Shown here: positions 10,266-23,413 of the stretch, one piece after another
Layout of the letters: every line of letters starts with the position of its first letter
How positions within the stretch are numbered: position 1 is the first letter of the stretch
Assembly (NCBI GenBank): GCA_959347315.1
Contig: OY365806.1
Coordinates: 35,001,526 to 35,065,525, forward strand
Direction: 5' to 3'
DNA: 64,000 bases
Source of the DNA: Bimastos eiseni
Taxonomy: Eukaryota; Annelida; Clitellata; Crassiclitellata; Lumbricidae
The notes under the pieces: generated by a model
Told to the model about the DNA's origin: nothing
Databases searched by the model: none
The model's input: the letters and a program-made list of their open reading frames with translations, nothing else
Translations under genes and position numbers: made by a program

Positions 10266-13200
10266 CTGAATCAAGAATATGTATCATATCAGTAAACACT
10301 AGAGATAACAAGTTACCGTGGTAATTGGTTTATGATGGTAATTAGTGGTAATTGGTCAAACTGCTTTATGATCAAATTTTACGATACTTTGATAATTGAC
10401 ATGAGCGAGAAATTGGATGTCATGGGAAAACCCGATTCAGATATTGACACACTGCCTGTTGCGAATGACTGTCATGTCTCAATTAGGTCACATCTCTTCC
10501 TTTATTTATGAATCCCTTCACTGGCCCCCTGCACCTCAACGCATTCGTTTCAATACCCTTGCGCTGAAGCGTAACTGTCGCTTTGGGTCTGCCCGCCTAC
10601 CTTCTGGGTCCCTACACTAGGGTCACCTCTATTCCGTATCGGTTTCCCTTCGTTCGTCTGCCTGCGGACTTCTGATGGTTCCCCGCATGCGCTCTGCCAT
10701 GGCCCAATCCAAGAGCTTCGCCTACATGGGTCCCAGCAGCTGGAACAGCCTTCAACTACCTCTTCGGAAGGAGCTGCTCTCTCTCTCTCCTCTGCTGCCT
10801 GACGGAAGCGCCTGAAGACTTTCTTTTTCTCTGTTTAGCTTTGTTTAGTTTTGTGTTGAGTCATGAAGGCCTCTGATTCAAGTGGTGCTATATAAGTGCT
10901 CCAGCACATTGCATTGCAATACTGTCGTTTTTTGTCTGACAAAGAGACCCTTCTGACTGACTGAAGCCGACAGAAAACCGAGGCTAATCTAGTTCTGAAT
11001 TTACCACAGCTTTAGGTCAAAGTGGAGATTGTGGCGTAATGCACATTGGAAAGCATTTGGGAAGAGAGCCATTCCGTCAAGTTTTAGTGGGCGAAACAAA
11101 CACTAAATAACGATTCTATTCAGATAAACGGACAAAGACTGAATCTGTCCGAGGGAAATAAGTATCCACAATAAAAATACGAACTCATTCGTACATTTCA
11201 ATCGTTACGTTTTCTATTATTCTTGTTCCGCTGCCGTCTGCTGCGTCTTCGTCTTGAGTGAAGGATGTTGAGTGTTTCCTTTCACCTGTCGTCAAACAAG
11301 CATCGATCCAAGGTAGAAATATCGAACAAAGATCATCTAATCAACATTATGGCCAGTCGAAGGAGTTCGTAAAATATTGCCATAATGTACGGCATTAACG
11401 CGTAATTCTTTGGCTCAAATAATGAACTCGGTAGCTAGCTAGCCGAGCATCAAATCGATGTTTATATCCGAGTGACCCAAATCCTTACCCAGTAAACAGG
11501 GCTTGTGTAAATAGGTTAAGTATGTATAGTCCTAATTGTACCAACTGCAAATCGGAACTTTAGTACATTTAAACAGAGCATAAAATTCCTATAATTGTCG
11601 ACGATCTAAGTGAGAGATTGACAACATGTTTAATAATATGAATAGTCTTACAAACTGATAGGCCTATGACCTAATCTAAATCTAACGTAGTCTATTCTGA
11701 CTTGACCTGGTTTGATCTGATTATATGGCTTGCGTGATTCAAACCATTCCATCCCAAATCTCTATAATCCAATCTAATCTGTTAATTTATATAGCACCAT
11801 CTTTACCCAATGCACAAATCGCCGGTTAACTGATGGCTGCTTCAATAGAATTCGCGGAGAACGAAAGAAGAAGAGTAAGACACTCACCAAGAAGACGTTG
11901 CTTTAGGGAAGAAGACGTTTCCGAAATGATTTGGAAGTCAATGGTTTCCAAGACCCTGAAAGATAGCCACAAATGGATGATCACTAAGTCCACCAGACAG
12001 ATACCTACTGCTAAGCTAGGGTGTCGTTCATCCTGTCGGTCAGACAGCCCGTGAATGAGTGAGTTAGTAAGTGGGTCTGTGAATGAGTCTATGGTCGATC
12101 CATCCCTCCGTCCTTCGGTCAGTCGGTCAGTATGCATGTATGTGTACATGTATGTGTGTAGATATGTGTATGTTTTCTCAAAAGATAAATGTTCTGTTCC
12201 CGGAGCGGACTCGAAGACTGCTGACTGTCGTAGTAGCGACTTATCCATCAGTCGCCCAAAGAGCGGATTAAGAGATGACTTTTGCCTCAGCAGCAGTGGC
12301 AGCAGCAGAGCCTGCTAGGTTTGTTCGTGGTCAAGGAACCGGCGAAAGACAAATGGCCGGCCATCTTGTCTAGAAACGGTTATAGCAACGACAGGTAGGT
12401 ATGCTCGACCAAAAGACAGACTCAGCAATTGGAGTCGACGATTTGAGGAGATGCTGGATGCGTGGGCAACACGGAAACCTTGTGAATGTAGTTTGGTGAA
12501 GTTCGCACGCACGCACATACATACATATTTATTTATTTATTTTGAGGATTGATATAGCGCTCCTTCAAGACATATACTCAGAAGCGTTCCCTACCCAACC
12601 CCGGCTAAATAAGACAGTCTTAAGGTTGGTATAAAACGCGGTTGAGTGTCCCCATGGCAAGAGACACAGGGCGACAGAGAGCCCATTCCAGGTTGCAGGA
12701 CCAGCAACAAGACATATATACACAAAATTGGTTAGTTGATTTCGGTTCCCATAGCAAAAGATATAACAATGTACATCTATGTCCACTAACTAAGTCAATG
12801 GGAAAATGAGGTAGCAAATAAGACAACTGGAATGCATCCTCATAGGTAGAAATTCAGCTAGTCACATTCACAGTCCTGAATGCTTTTGGTCATGGGAAAA
12901 GCTTCTGTTCTTCTTCTTCCTCCTCATTGTTCTCTTCTTTGTCTTCTTTATAATTTTATTATCCATTTTCGTCATCGTCTTCTTCTCCTTTCTCCTCTTC
13001 CTCTTACCGTTCTTCGCTCTCTCTTTTCCATCGGCAACCACAGACCTAACTAATGTGACATTTATATATACACGTAAAATCATTGAGAATATTCAAGACT
13101 ATCAAATAACACTGCATGTAGAATTCCGTAACTTGCTTTCATGTAAATCGGAGTCAACATTTAGGAAAAACCATTCCACGATGTCGCTCTTGCGCTGCTT

Positions 13201-16200
13201 ATACTTTGCGTGCATATTATGTAGCCACGGATAGGACACACGTTTCACTTCAGGTCCTGTTTGATGTGCGACCTTTAATACAGTCGACCAGAACATTTTC
13301 GTCTATCGCTTGTTAATTACTCTGGCATTTTTGTCAGCCGCATGACTGGCTAAGCTGCGTTTTGAGTGGGCCTATGTACTGCTTTGAGACCATCATAGGT
13401 CTCATTGGGTTGCCAATCCTTTTCGTCTACTCTCGGCACATTGCTACACATGTCGTACACCGCTGATATTGCATCTGTCCTTGCCTCCTGTTCTGTTTTG
13501 AGTTGGCTCCACATCGATGATATTCAGGCTTATCTGCATCGTCAGGCATCTAAGGCTCGGACTGCAGTAGCCAGAATGCAGCGGGCCATAGAGGCACTTG
13601 GCAATTGGATGTCGTCCAATAGTCTGCGCCTCAACGCTTCCCAAGCGTTATTTATGTGGCTGGGTAATGGAGAGAAACTGTAAAATAGATCATCTGGCCA
13701 TATTAACTGACTTCCCTCGCTTTGTCTTCTTGACATCCGTCCCCAATCTTATGCTTCTTATTGACCAGCAACTCGCTTTCTCTGAACAACTAGATCTATT
13801 ATGCCATGCTTACTCTTCTCAATTGTGAGTAATTTCCTGTTCACTTTCACCCAATGTCACACTTAATCTTGTTCATGCTTTTGTTTGTATAGAAGGATTG
13901 ATTACCGCAGTACCATCTATGTTGGCCTCCCAAAGGGAAGCATTGCACGGCTTGAGCGCGTGCTTCGAACAGTTGCTAGGCTTATTGGTGGTTCTTCAAA
14001 ATATGACCTTGTTTCCCATTATATTCGTGACATGCTGCACTGGCCTTCTGTTTCCCAGCACATTGGATTTTCAATTTGGGCAGGGATCTGGCGGTGCCAG
14101 TGCGCCTCTGCCAATTAATTTGTGGGATGTTTTTTGTCCAACCTCAGGTTTGGCTGCTCGCAAAAATCATCGATATGTATTTCGACGTGAACCTGCACTT
14201 CTCCACTGTGCGCAATTCGACGACGTGCCTTTTCGGTGGTTGTGCCGAGCACTTGAGAAACCTTCCTTCAGCTCTGCGTTCTCTTTTAGCCAGAGACTCT
14301 TGATTAAGGCCTACTTTGTGCAACCTTCTGAAGACTTCTTTAGCGCCGGAATTGGCCCCTGAAATGGCTATCCTGGAGTACACTATGTAAATACTCTGAA
14401 TGAATGAATCAATCAATCAATCGCCCAACATTTTTTCTCTATTCTATCTTCTCCTTCCTTCTCTCCCGCTCCTTCTCCCTGTCACTGTACCACTATCTTT
14501 TTCTCTTCCTCTTCTTCCACTTCTTATTCATCACCTACATCTTCTCCAAATGCTCATAAGCATTCGTCTATCTTTCTCGCATTGTTCATCTACTTCATCT
14601 ACTTCATCTACTTCATCTACTTCATACATGCGAAATGTATAAGATTACATTGGCAACAAAGCAGACAACGAACAGTGAGCAACACAATTGGCAGAAGGAG
14701 AAAGAAAGATAGATAGAAAGATAGACGGACGGACGGACGGACAGACAGACAGCCAGATAGATAGACAAAGAGCCCTGTTTACCACATCGACTCAGATTCC
14801 GTAACAATACGCCGCCTTTAAAACTCTGAATGACTCTTAAATTTCTCGCTTCTTATATAGGTCAATCGCAGTGTTTACCCACATAATATATTGTATCCAG
14901 GATTCATCCCTCCGTTCGTTCGTCCATCCGTCCAACCGTCCATCCATCAACAAACAAATAAATAAATAAATCAATCAATCTATCTATCTATCAATCTATC
15001 AATCAATCAATCAATCCATCCAACAATTCATTCATCCACCTGCCCATAGATCCATACATTCATTAAACAATTCATTCATCTAGCCTACCATCACTTTTCC
15101 TTCCGTATGTCCGTCCGTCCATCTATCCATCCACCCAATCATCCATCCATCCACCCAACGAATCATCCATCCATCCACCCAATCATCCATCCACCTAATC
15201 ATTCATCCACCCAGTCATCCATCCACCCAATCATTCATCCATCCACCCAATCATTCATCCATCCACCCAATCATTCATCCATCCATCCAATCATCCATCC
15301 ATCCATTCATCCATCCACCCAATCGTCCATCCATCCATCCATCCATCCACCCAATCATCTATCCACTCAATCATTTATCCATCCACCCAATAATCCATCC
15401 ATCCACCCAATCATCCATCCATCCAATCATTCATCCATCACCCACCCAATTATCCATCCATCCATTCACCCATTCATCCATCCACCCAATCATCCATCCA
15501 CCCAATCATCCATCCACCCAATCATCCATCCACTCAATCATCCATCCACCCAATCATCCATCCACCCAATCATTCATCCATCCACCCAATCATCCATCCA
15601 CCCAATCATCCATCCACCCAATCATCCATCCACCCAATCATTCATCCATCCACCCAATCATCCATCCATATATCCAAATATCATTTCTCAGCCCACCAAT
15701 TTCTCATTTCGTCCAACTAGCTATTCGTTCATGCATTCATCTATCTACCAATCCATCTGTCTGTTTGTCCGTCTGTCTATCCATCTGCCAGTCTGCCTGC
15801 TGCAGCGCTGTTCCCTTGTTCCTTAGTGAACACAAATTATGCGCCTGATGTTAGAAGCGATAATCGTTTGGAAGCAAAATGCACAAGAGATAATTGAAAG
15901 CATGTAAGCCAGAAAAAACATATGAAAACATAGAAAAACATCGACGAACGTTGCCTAATATTCCCTGTCGTCCTCTTCAAGGACGTCAGCTATAAATCCA
16001 TAATATAATAGCCATCAGTGTCCATTTACACTTTACGTAGCTATAATACAAAACGATTACACGCATGATTATATATAAACTGTAGATATCTATGTAGGAT
16101 CTACATATACATATATATTGTGTGTATATACTGTATTATATATATATATATATAATTCAATAAATCAACGGAACTTCATATAACGCCCTTTTAAGGTATA

Positions 16201-19200
16201 TCTATTCAGAGACACTTCAGGTTCAACTATGGCTAAAGAGAGCAGACTTCAGTAAGGAGTAGAATACTCATGAGGGGCTTTTAGGCATAAGACGAGGCTC
16301 TTGAGGTAACCGTTCCAGGTGCAAAGGCCTTGTGCTGCAACATAGAAGTGCGGGCTACGGGTGCATCAAAATTCCTCAAGCAGCAGATCGGAGTGGCCGT
16401 GTATACCGACATTCTTGAAATAGCTGAAATGGCACCTCAAGGTAGAGAGGACCCAGAGGGGCTGTTCCACAAAGGCAGCGCCAAACTAAGCGAGCACACA
16501 AGCGAAAGTGACGACAAGCTGATTACGACGACGATACATTGTGTATGCATGTACGTGCGAGCGTTTATGTGATTTTATGGATGTATAGCGTTTCTGAATA
16601 ATATGTTAATAAATATGGCAAGTGTACTACTCATAATATGTAAGCTCATTGCATATGATCATGTATGTACAAGTACATGTGTTGACATCTGCATACGTAT
16701 AATTTTGAGTCATATGAGGAGATATGAATCCTATATATACATTGCAGAGAACGTGTTTCCTCGCCACTTAGGTTGAGGGAATAATATGCTTCATGTTTTC
16801 TAGCATTTCTGAATTTCATCATCCATTAATCCGTCATCAGTGCTTCAAACGCAGCATCATAACGCTAAACCAATTTACATGAGTGATCATGGTTGTTCCC
16901 AAAATGCATCTCGCATCATCTCAAGAGCAAATCAAGTAAGGGCACTCCAGGGTCCACTTAACGTTTCAGGTTTTACTTCAGTCTCAGTTCATCTTTCAGT
17001 GGATAGAAAAGCCTAATTTCAGTTTCGATCTCAGTTACAATTTCCAGCAAAAATCTAACGCAGTTTCAGTTTTCATCCAATTTCTATTTTAGTTTCTGAC
17101 GCTGTTAAGCAACCCATATGAACACATGCCATTTCTGATTAAAAAAATGTCCATTTGCGTGCGCATTCATAATTGTATATGAACACTTAAATAAAGCAGA
17201 CTTCCTCTCTGCGTTAGATGCTGAAATGTTGATCCTTCAAACTGATAAAATTTATCGGCTTCTGCGTCAAACAGTTCGAGGTTCTCTGGCAGAAACGATA
17301 CCTCGTAATCGCAATCTCCGAACTTCTAGGACCCCACTTGAAAGCCAAGCGCAGAGCACTAGCTTATTCGCGAGCAATTCGTCGAATCAAATTGGGCGTC
17401 CAAAGGGTTGTCCAGAAAGGTCCAAGTTCAGTTGCCATGTGGGTCAGGGTAGCTGTAAAGGAGAACAGGGTCGTTTAGGCGAGTGCGGGAGCTCAGGATC
17501 GGATGAGTCATCATACGAGTTCTTGGATAAGTGAGACTTGAGTTTTTAGTGGCGAGCCCGAGGGTGGTCGATAAAGGATAATAAGGTGGATGATGGTGGG
17601 TGATTGGTAGTGACGAAGGAAGAATCGAGAATCTCCGATAATAAAGAGATCGATCTTTCCAGAAACGTGGTGCAGTGTGAGACATGACTTGGTTGGAGAA
17701 ATTGAAACGAATACGTATACACGTGCCAATGTAAGCGTTGCGTTTACCGTGTGGAAGCGCTACTGAAAGGCCACTGCTGTGAGCGGCGCTATATAAAGCA
17801 ATATATACGTACATACTCGCATACACAAATATATACATTCACAAATGTATACATACGTACATACTTATATACGTATGTACATACATAGAACTACATACAT
17901 TCACACATGCAAGCAGACAGACAGACAGATAAATACACTCATACATACATACATACATACATACATACATACATACATACATACATACTTACATACTTGC
18001 AGAACTCATATAATTATACATACTTGCATGCATACTGATCATAGATAAGTCGAGTGTAACAGATACTGACTGGGGTGACTTCAGGGAGCCACCGTTTCCC
18101 CCCATTCCGTTCGTTGGTGCAGAAGAAGGGGTCATCAGCTCGTTGTAGGTCTGTGGGCTGCACGTGACCACCGGATGCGAAGGCAGGCAGAGCTGCATCG
18201 CTGCTCCACGTGACTCCGGATTGATGCGGTGTCTCGAAGATGACGACGTTGAATGTCGGTACCTACTTCCATGACTCTCAGTCGACAGGTTGTCCAACGA
18301 CCTATAGGTAATGTACACCGCATGTAATGCAACATTCATGCCATTTGCACCATTTATATATATTTACATATATGTATATATATATATAATGCGGAATGTA
18401 CTCAGTTCCAGGGGTGTAACAAGCGGCGGGGCAGAGGGGCACCAGCCCCCCAGTTTTAGTGCTCAGTGCCCCCTGTATGCTCCCCAAATTGGTTCTTTTT
18501 TATGTTTCTCCAACGGCATTTTATGATGACTTTTGTTAAGATAATTTGTGCCCCAATTTTTAAATTTCTGGGGGCAAAATTCAAAAAGTGGGGGGCAAAA
18601 AAATTCCCAATATTTTTTATAATATTTTCCCTCACTTTTCCAATCTCTGTTCAGTTCTAATCCGATATAAACTTTAGTACAGAATTTTTAGACTGGCGGA
18701 ATAGTTTGGATGATAGTCTAAGTGAAGAGTATCACAGCTTCCGAGAGGAAGAAAAGTGATATAAGCATTGCGTGTTAACCATTAGTTGTTTTAATACATA
18801 TTGCATGTATATTAAACCATTTTTTATAAGTCAAGAACAATTCCATTGTACTGGATGCACACCTCAAATCCTTACGCGCATTATATAATATAAAATGGTA
18901 ATTTTAGTGTTGCAATGCAATTTCGTGTTTAGCGTAAATTACTTTGAGGTTATAATGCATTATTATGCAATGTATACGCACATAAAAACTAAAGTGATGC
19001 AATTTAGTTATAAAGCATTACAGTTTAATGTGTTTTATGTCGTCGTGTCATGTAAGGTAACATACCGTGATCACTGACGTAGTAGTGAAGTATAATTTAT
19101 GCTGCAATAACTAATAACAACTAAAATGGATCAAATAGCCAAATAACAATCCAAAAAATATTTTCTGCATTTATTTATTCACAAATGGCTACAAATGACT

Positions 19201-19764
19201 GATAATGGCAACACTCTTAATACTAGAAAATTAGGAAGGGAGTGTACGTCCTTGGGTATTCATACGTTGTACTTGCCTTTTTTGTAGCGCCGGTTTGCTA
19301 GGCAGACAGTACTTGCAGCATACGATGACAGAGAGAACGAGGACGAGGCCACCGACGACCCCAGCCAAGAGGACAACGACCGTCACGAACGGAGGCACAC
19401 TGGCCCCTCCTCCGTTCCCAGCTCCAACATCTGCATCCACTTGACCTTCGTTCGAACTCCCCGCCACCACCCCTCCTCCTCCTCCTCCGCTGCTACTTCC
19501 ACCTCCACCTCTTCCCGCTCCTGCTGCTCCGTGCAGAGATTCGAAGCCGGAACGGGATCGAATCTGGAGTGACAATAAACAAAAGGCATTCAGGCTGCGT
19601 CTAGACAACAGTTGGAGTCAGATGAAAGGTAGGGGCGGGGCGTGCAGAGACAGGTGCGCGATTAACGCTTAGGTCGGCGATTGCACGTGCAGGCAACAGC
19701 TGAGTGGACGTGCGAACGACGGTATGCGTTGCCAGGTTGGCGTCTGTCACTCTCTCTCTCTCTA

Positions 19765-19797
<33 letters not shown>

Positions 19798-19806
19798 TTC
19801 TCTCTT

Positions 19807-19871
<65 letters not shown>

Positions 19872-22800
19872 GGAAAGCAAGACAGGCAGGCAGAAAGGAA
19901 GACAGGCAGGCAGGCAGAAAGGAAGACAGGCAGGCAGGCAGAAAGGAAGACAGGCAGGCAGGCAGAAAGGAAGACAGGCAGGCAGGCAGAAAGGAAGACA
20001 GGCAGGCAGGCAGAAAGGAAGACAGGCAGGCAGGCAGAAAGGAAGACAGGCAGGCAGGCAGAAAGGAAGACAGGCAGGCAGGCAGAAAGGAAGACAGGCA
20101 GGCAGGCAGAAAGGAAGACAGGCAGGCAGGCAGAAAGGAAGACAGGCAGGCAGGCAGAAAGGAAGACAGGCAGGCAGGCAGAAAGGAAGACAGGCAGGCA
20201 GAAAGGAAGACAGGCAGGCAGGCAGAAAGGAAGACAGGCAGGCAGAAAGGAAGACAGGCAGGCAGGCAGAAAGCAAGACAGGCAGGCAGGCAGAAAGGAA
20301 GACAGGCAGGCAGGCAGAAAGGAAGACAGGCAGGCAGGCAGAAAGGAGGACAGGCAGGCAGGCAGAAAGGAAGACAGGCAGGCAGAAAGGAAGACAGGCA
20401 GGCAGAAAGGAGGACAGGCAGGCAGAAAGGAAGACAGGCAGGCAGAAAGGAAGACAGGCAGGCAGAAAGGAAGACAGGCAGGCAGAAAGGAAGACAGGCA
20501 GGCAGAAAGGAAGACAGGCAGGCCGAAAGGAAGACAGGCAGGCAGAAAGGAAGACAGGCAGGCAGAAAGGAGGACAGGCAGGCAGAAAGGAGGACAGGCA
20601 GGCAGGCAGAAAGGAAGACAGGCAGGCAGAAAGGAAGACAGGCAGGCAGAAAGGAAGACAGGCAGGCAGGCAGAAAGGAAGACAGGCAGGCAGAAAGGAA
20701 GACAGGCAGGCAGAAAGGAAGACAGGCAGGCAGGCAGAAAGGAAGACAGGCAGGCAGGCAGAAAGGAAGACAGGCAGGCAGAAAGGAAGACAGGCAGGCA
20801 GAAAGGAAGACAGGCAGGCAGAAAGGAAGACAGGCAGGCAGAAAGGAAGACAGGCAGGCAGAAAGGAAGACAGGCAGGCAGGCAGAAAGGAAGACAGGCA
20901 GGCAGAAAGGAAGACAGGCAGGCAGAAAGGAAGACAGGCAGGCAGGCAGAAAGGAAGACAGGCAGGCAGGCAGAAAGGAAGACAGGCAGGCAGAAAGGAA
21001 GACAGGCAGGCAGAAAGGAAGACAGGCAGGCAGGCAGAAAGGAAGACAGGCAGGCAGAAAGGAAGACAGGCAGGCAGGCAGAAAGGAAGACAGGCAGGCA
21101 GAAAGGAAGACAGGCAGGCAGGCAGAAAGGAAGACAGGCAGGCAGAAAGGAAGACAGGCAGGCAGGCAGAAAGGAAGACAGGCAGGCGGAAAGGAAGACA
21201 GGCAGGCAGAAAGGAAGACAGGCAGGCAGGCAGAAAGGAAGACAGGCAGGCAGAAAGGAAGACAGGCAGGCAGGCAGAAAGGAAGACAGGCAGGCAGAAA
21301 GGAAGACAGGCAGGCAGGCAGAAAGGAAGACAGGCAGGCAGAAAGGAAGACAGGCAGGCAGAAAGGAAGACAGGCAGGCAGACAGAAAGGAAGACAGGCA
21401 GGCAGAAAGGAGGACAGGCAGGCAGAAAGGAAGACAGGCAGGCAGAAAGGAGGACAGGCAGGCAGAAAGGAGGACAGGCAGGCAGAAAGGAGGACAGGCA
21501 GGCAGAAAGGAGGACAGGCAGGCAGGCAGAAAGGAAGACAGGCAGGCAGGCAGAAAGGAGGACAGGCAGGCAGAAAGCAAGACAGGCAGGCAGGCAGAAA
21601 GGAAGACAGGCAGGCAGACAGAAAGGAAGACAGGCAGGCAGAAAAGAAGACAGGCAGGCAGAAAGGAAGACAGGTAGGCAGGCAGAAAGGAGGACAGGCA
21701 GGCAGAAAGGAGGACAGGCAGGCAGGCAGAAAGGAAGACAGGCAGGCAGAAAGGAGGACAGGCAGGCAGGCAGAAAGGAAGACAGGCAGGCAGGCAGGCA
21801 GAAAGGAAGACAGGCAGGCAGAAAGGAGGACAGGCAGGCAGAAAGGAAGACAGGCAGGCAGAAAGGAAGACAGGCAGGCAGAAAGGAAGACAGGCAGGCA
21901 GGCAGAAAGGAGGACAGGCAGGCAGAAAGGAGGACAGGCAGGCAGGCAGAAAGGAAGACAGGCAGGCAGAAAGGAAGACAGGCAGGCAGGCAGAAAGGAG
22001 GACAGGCAGGCAGAAAGGAGGACAGGCAGGCAGGCAGAAAGGAAGACAGGCAGGCAGAAAGGAAGACAGGCAGGCAGAAAGGAGGACAGGCAGGCAGAAA
22101 GGAAGACAGGCAGGCAGAAAGGAAGACAGGCAGGCAGAAAGGAGGACAGGCAGGCAGAAAGGAAGACAGGCAGGCAGGCAGAAAGGAAGACAGGCAGGCA
22201 GAAAGGAAGACAGGCAGGCAGAAAGGAAGACAGGCAGGCAGGCAGAAAGGAAGACAGGCAGGCAGAAAGGAGGACAGGCAGGCAGAAAGGAAGACAGGCA
22301 GGCAGGCAGAAAGGAAGACAGGCAGGCAGAAAGGAGGACAGGCAGGCAGAAAGGAAGACAGGCAGGCAGAAAGGAAGACAGGCAGGCAGAAAGGAAGACA
22401 GGCAGGCAGGCAGAAAGGAAGACAGGCAGGCAGAAAGGAAGACAGGCAGGCAGAAAGGAAGACAGGCAGGCAGAAAGGAAGACAGGCAGGCAGAAAGGAA
22501 GACAGGCAGGCAGAAAGGAGGACAGGCAGGCAGATTAGAAGACAGGCAGGCAGGCAGAAAGGAAGACAGGCAGGCAGAAAGGAAGACAGGCAGGCAGAAA
22601 GGAAGACAGGCAGGCAGAAGGTGGTGAGATACGAAAATGCTGTACACATCCATGCGTGAAAATGAAAGGCACAGAACAGTGTTAATTATGGGTAGCGTAA
22701 TAGAAGATATAGTGAACAATAGGAATGCGGACGGAGCGTGACGGGTGTCTATTCCAGGTCGTAGGGTCAGCTATAGAGAAGGGAGATCCCCCTTCAACTG

Positions 22801-23364
22801 CTGAAGCTGATGGCAACAGATGCGGCAGAGAAGATTTACGTATGTGGCCTAAATGTACGCGACTTCTGGTATCATCGTCATCGTCATTGTCATTTCCATC
22901 ACCGTCATTGTCGTCATCGTCATCACCACCCAACACGACACCCATCAGTCAATGCATACAAGGGATTTCTGCTTTTCTTTACTCTGGATTGTATCAAGGA
23001 ATCTTTGTTCTTCATCACAAAGCACTCATGAAACAGACACGCGCTCATACACCCATGCAATTCAATGCGAGACCGTCGGTTTTGTCGACGAAGCTTCCAT
23101 GAAAGCCGCTATGTTAATTATAAATTACATTTTAAAAGTACATCTTATTCAGGTATAAACGTGCATGTATGCAACGATGTATGATTATATATAATAATAA
23201 TCGGTACATAATATGACATGATTTTGTCTGCCGTTCATTTAATATCATGTGTGGTTAGCATGAGAATGGTGCTTTTTGTGCGCCAACCATACATTTCACG
23301 CGATATAAACAATATATAGAAACTATAATGTATTTGAAAGCTAATAATGTGTGACCAATCATGA

Positions 23365-23413
<49 letters not shown>

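Noticed and set aside
12180..12330. Minus-strand frame reading [18 protein letters not shown] after a possible acceptor
   Set aside because: No donor in the right place, the frame runs into a TG-rich repeat, and no resemblance to CBARP was convincing.
15107..15826. 239-codon His/Pro/Ser/Ile repeat frame
   Set aside because: It is built entirely from CATC/AATC tandem repeats.
19601..22719. Open frames of 650-1000 codons on both strands (Gly-Arg-Gln-Lys and Cys-Leu-Pro-Ser repeats)
   Set aside because: They are the six readings of a T-free 20/24-bp minisatellite, with no conserved domain and no start or splice context.
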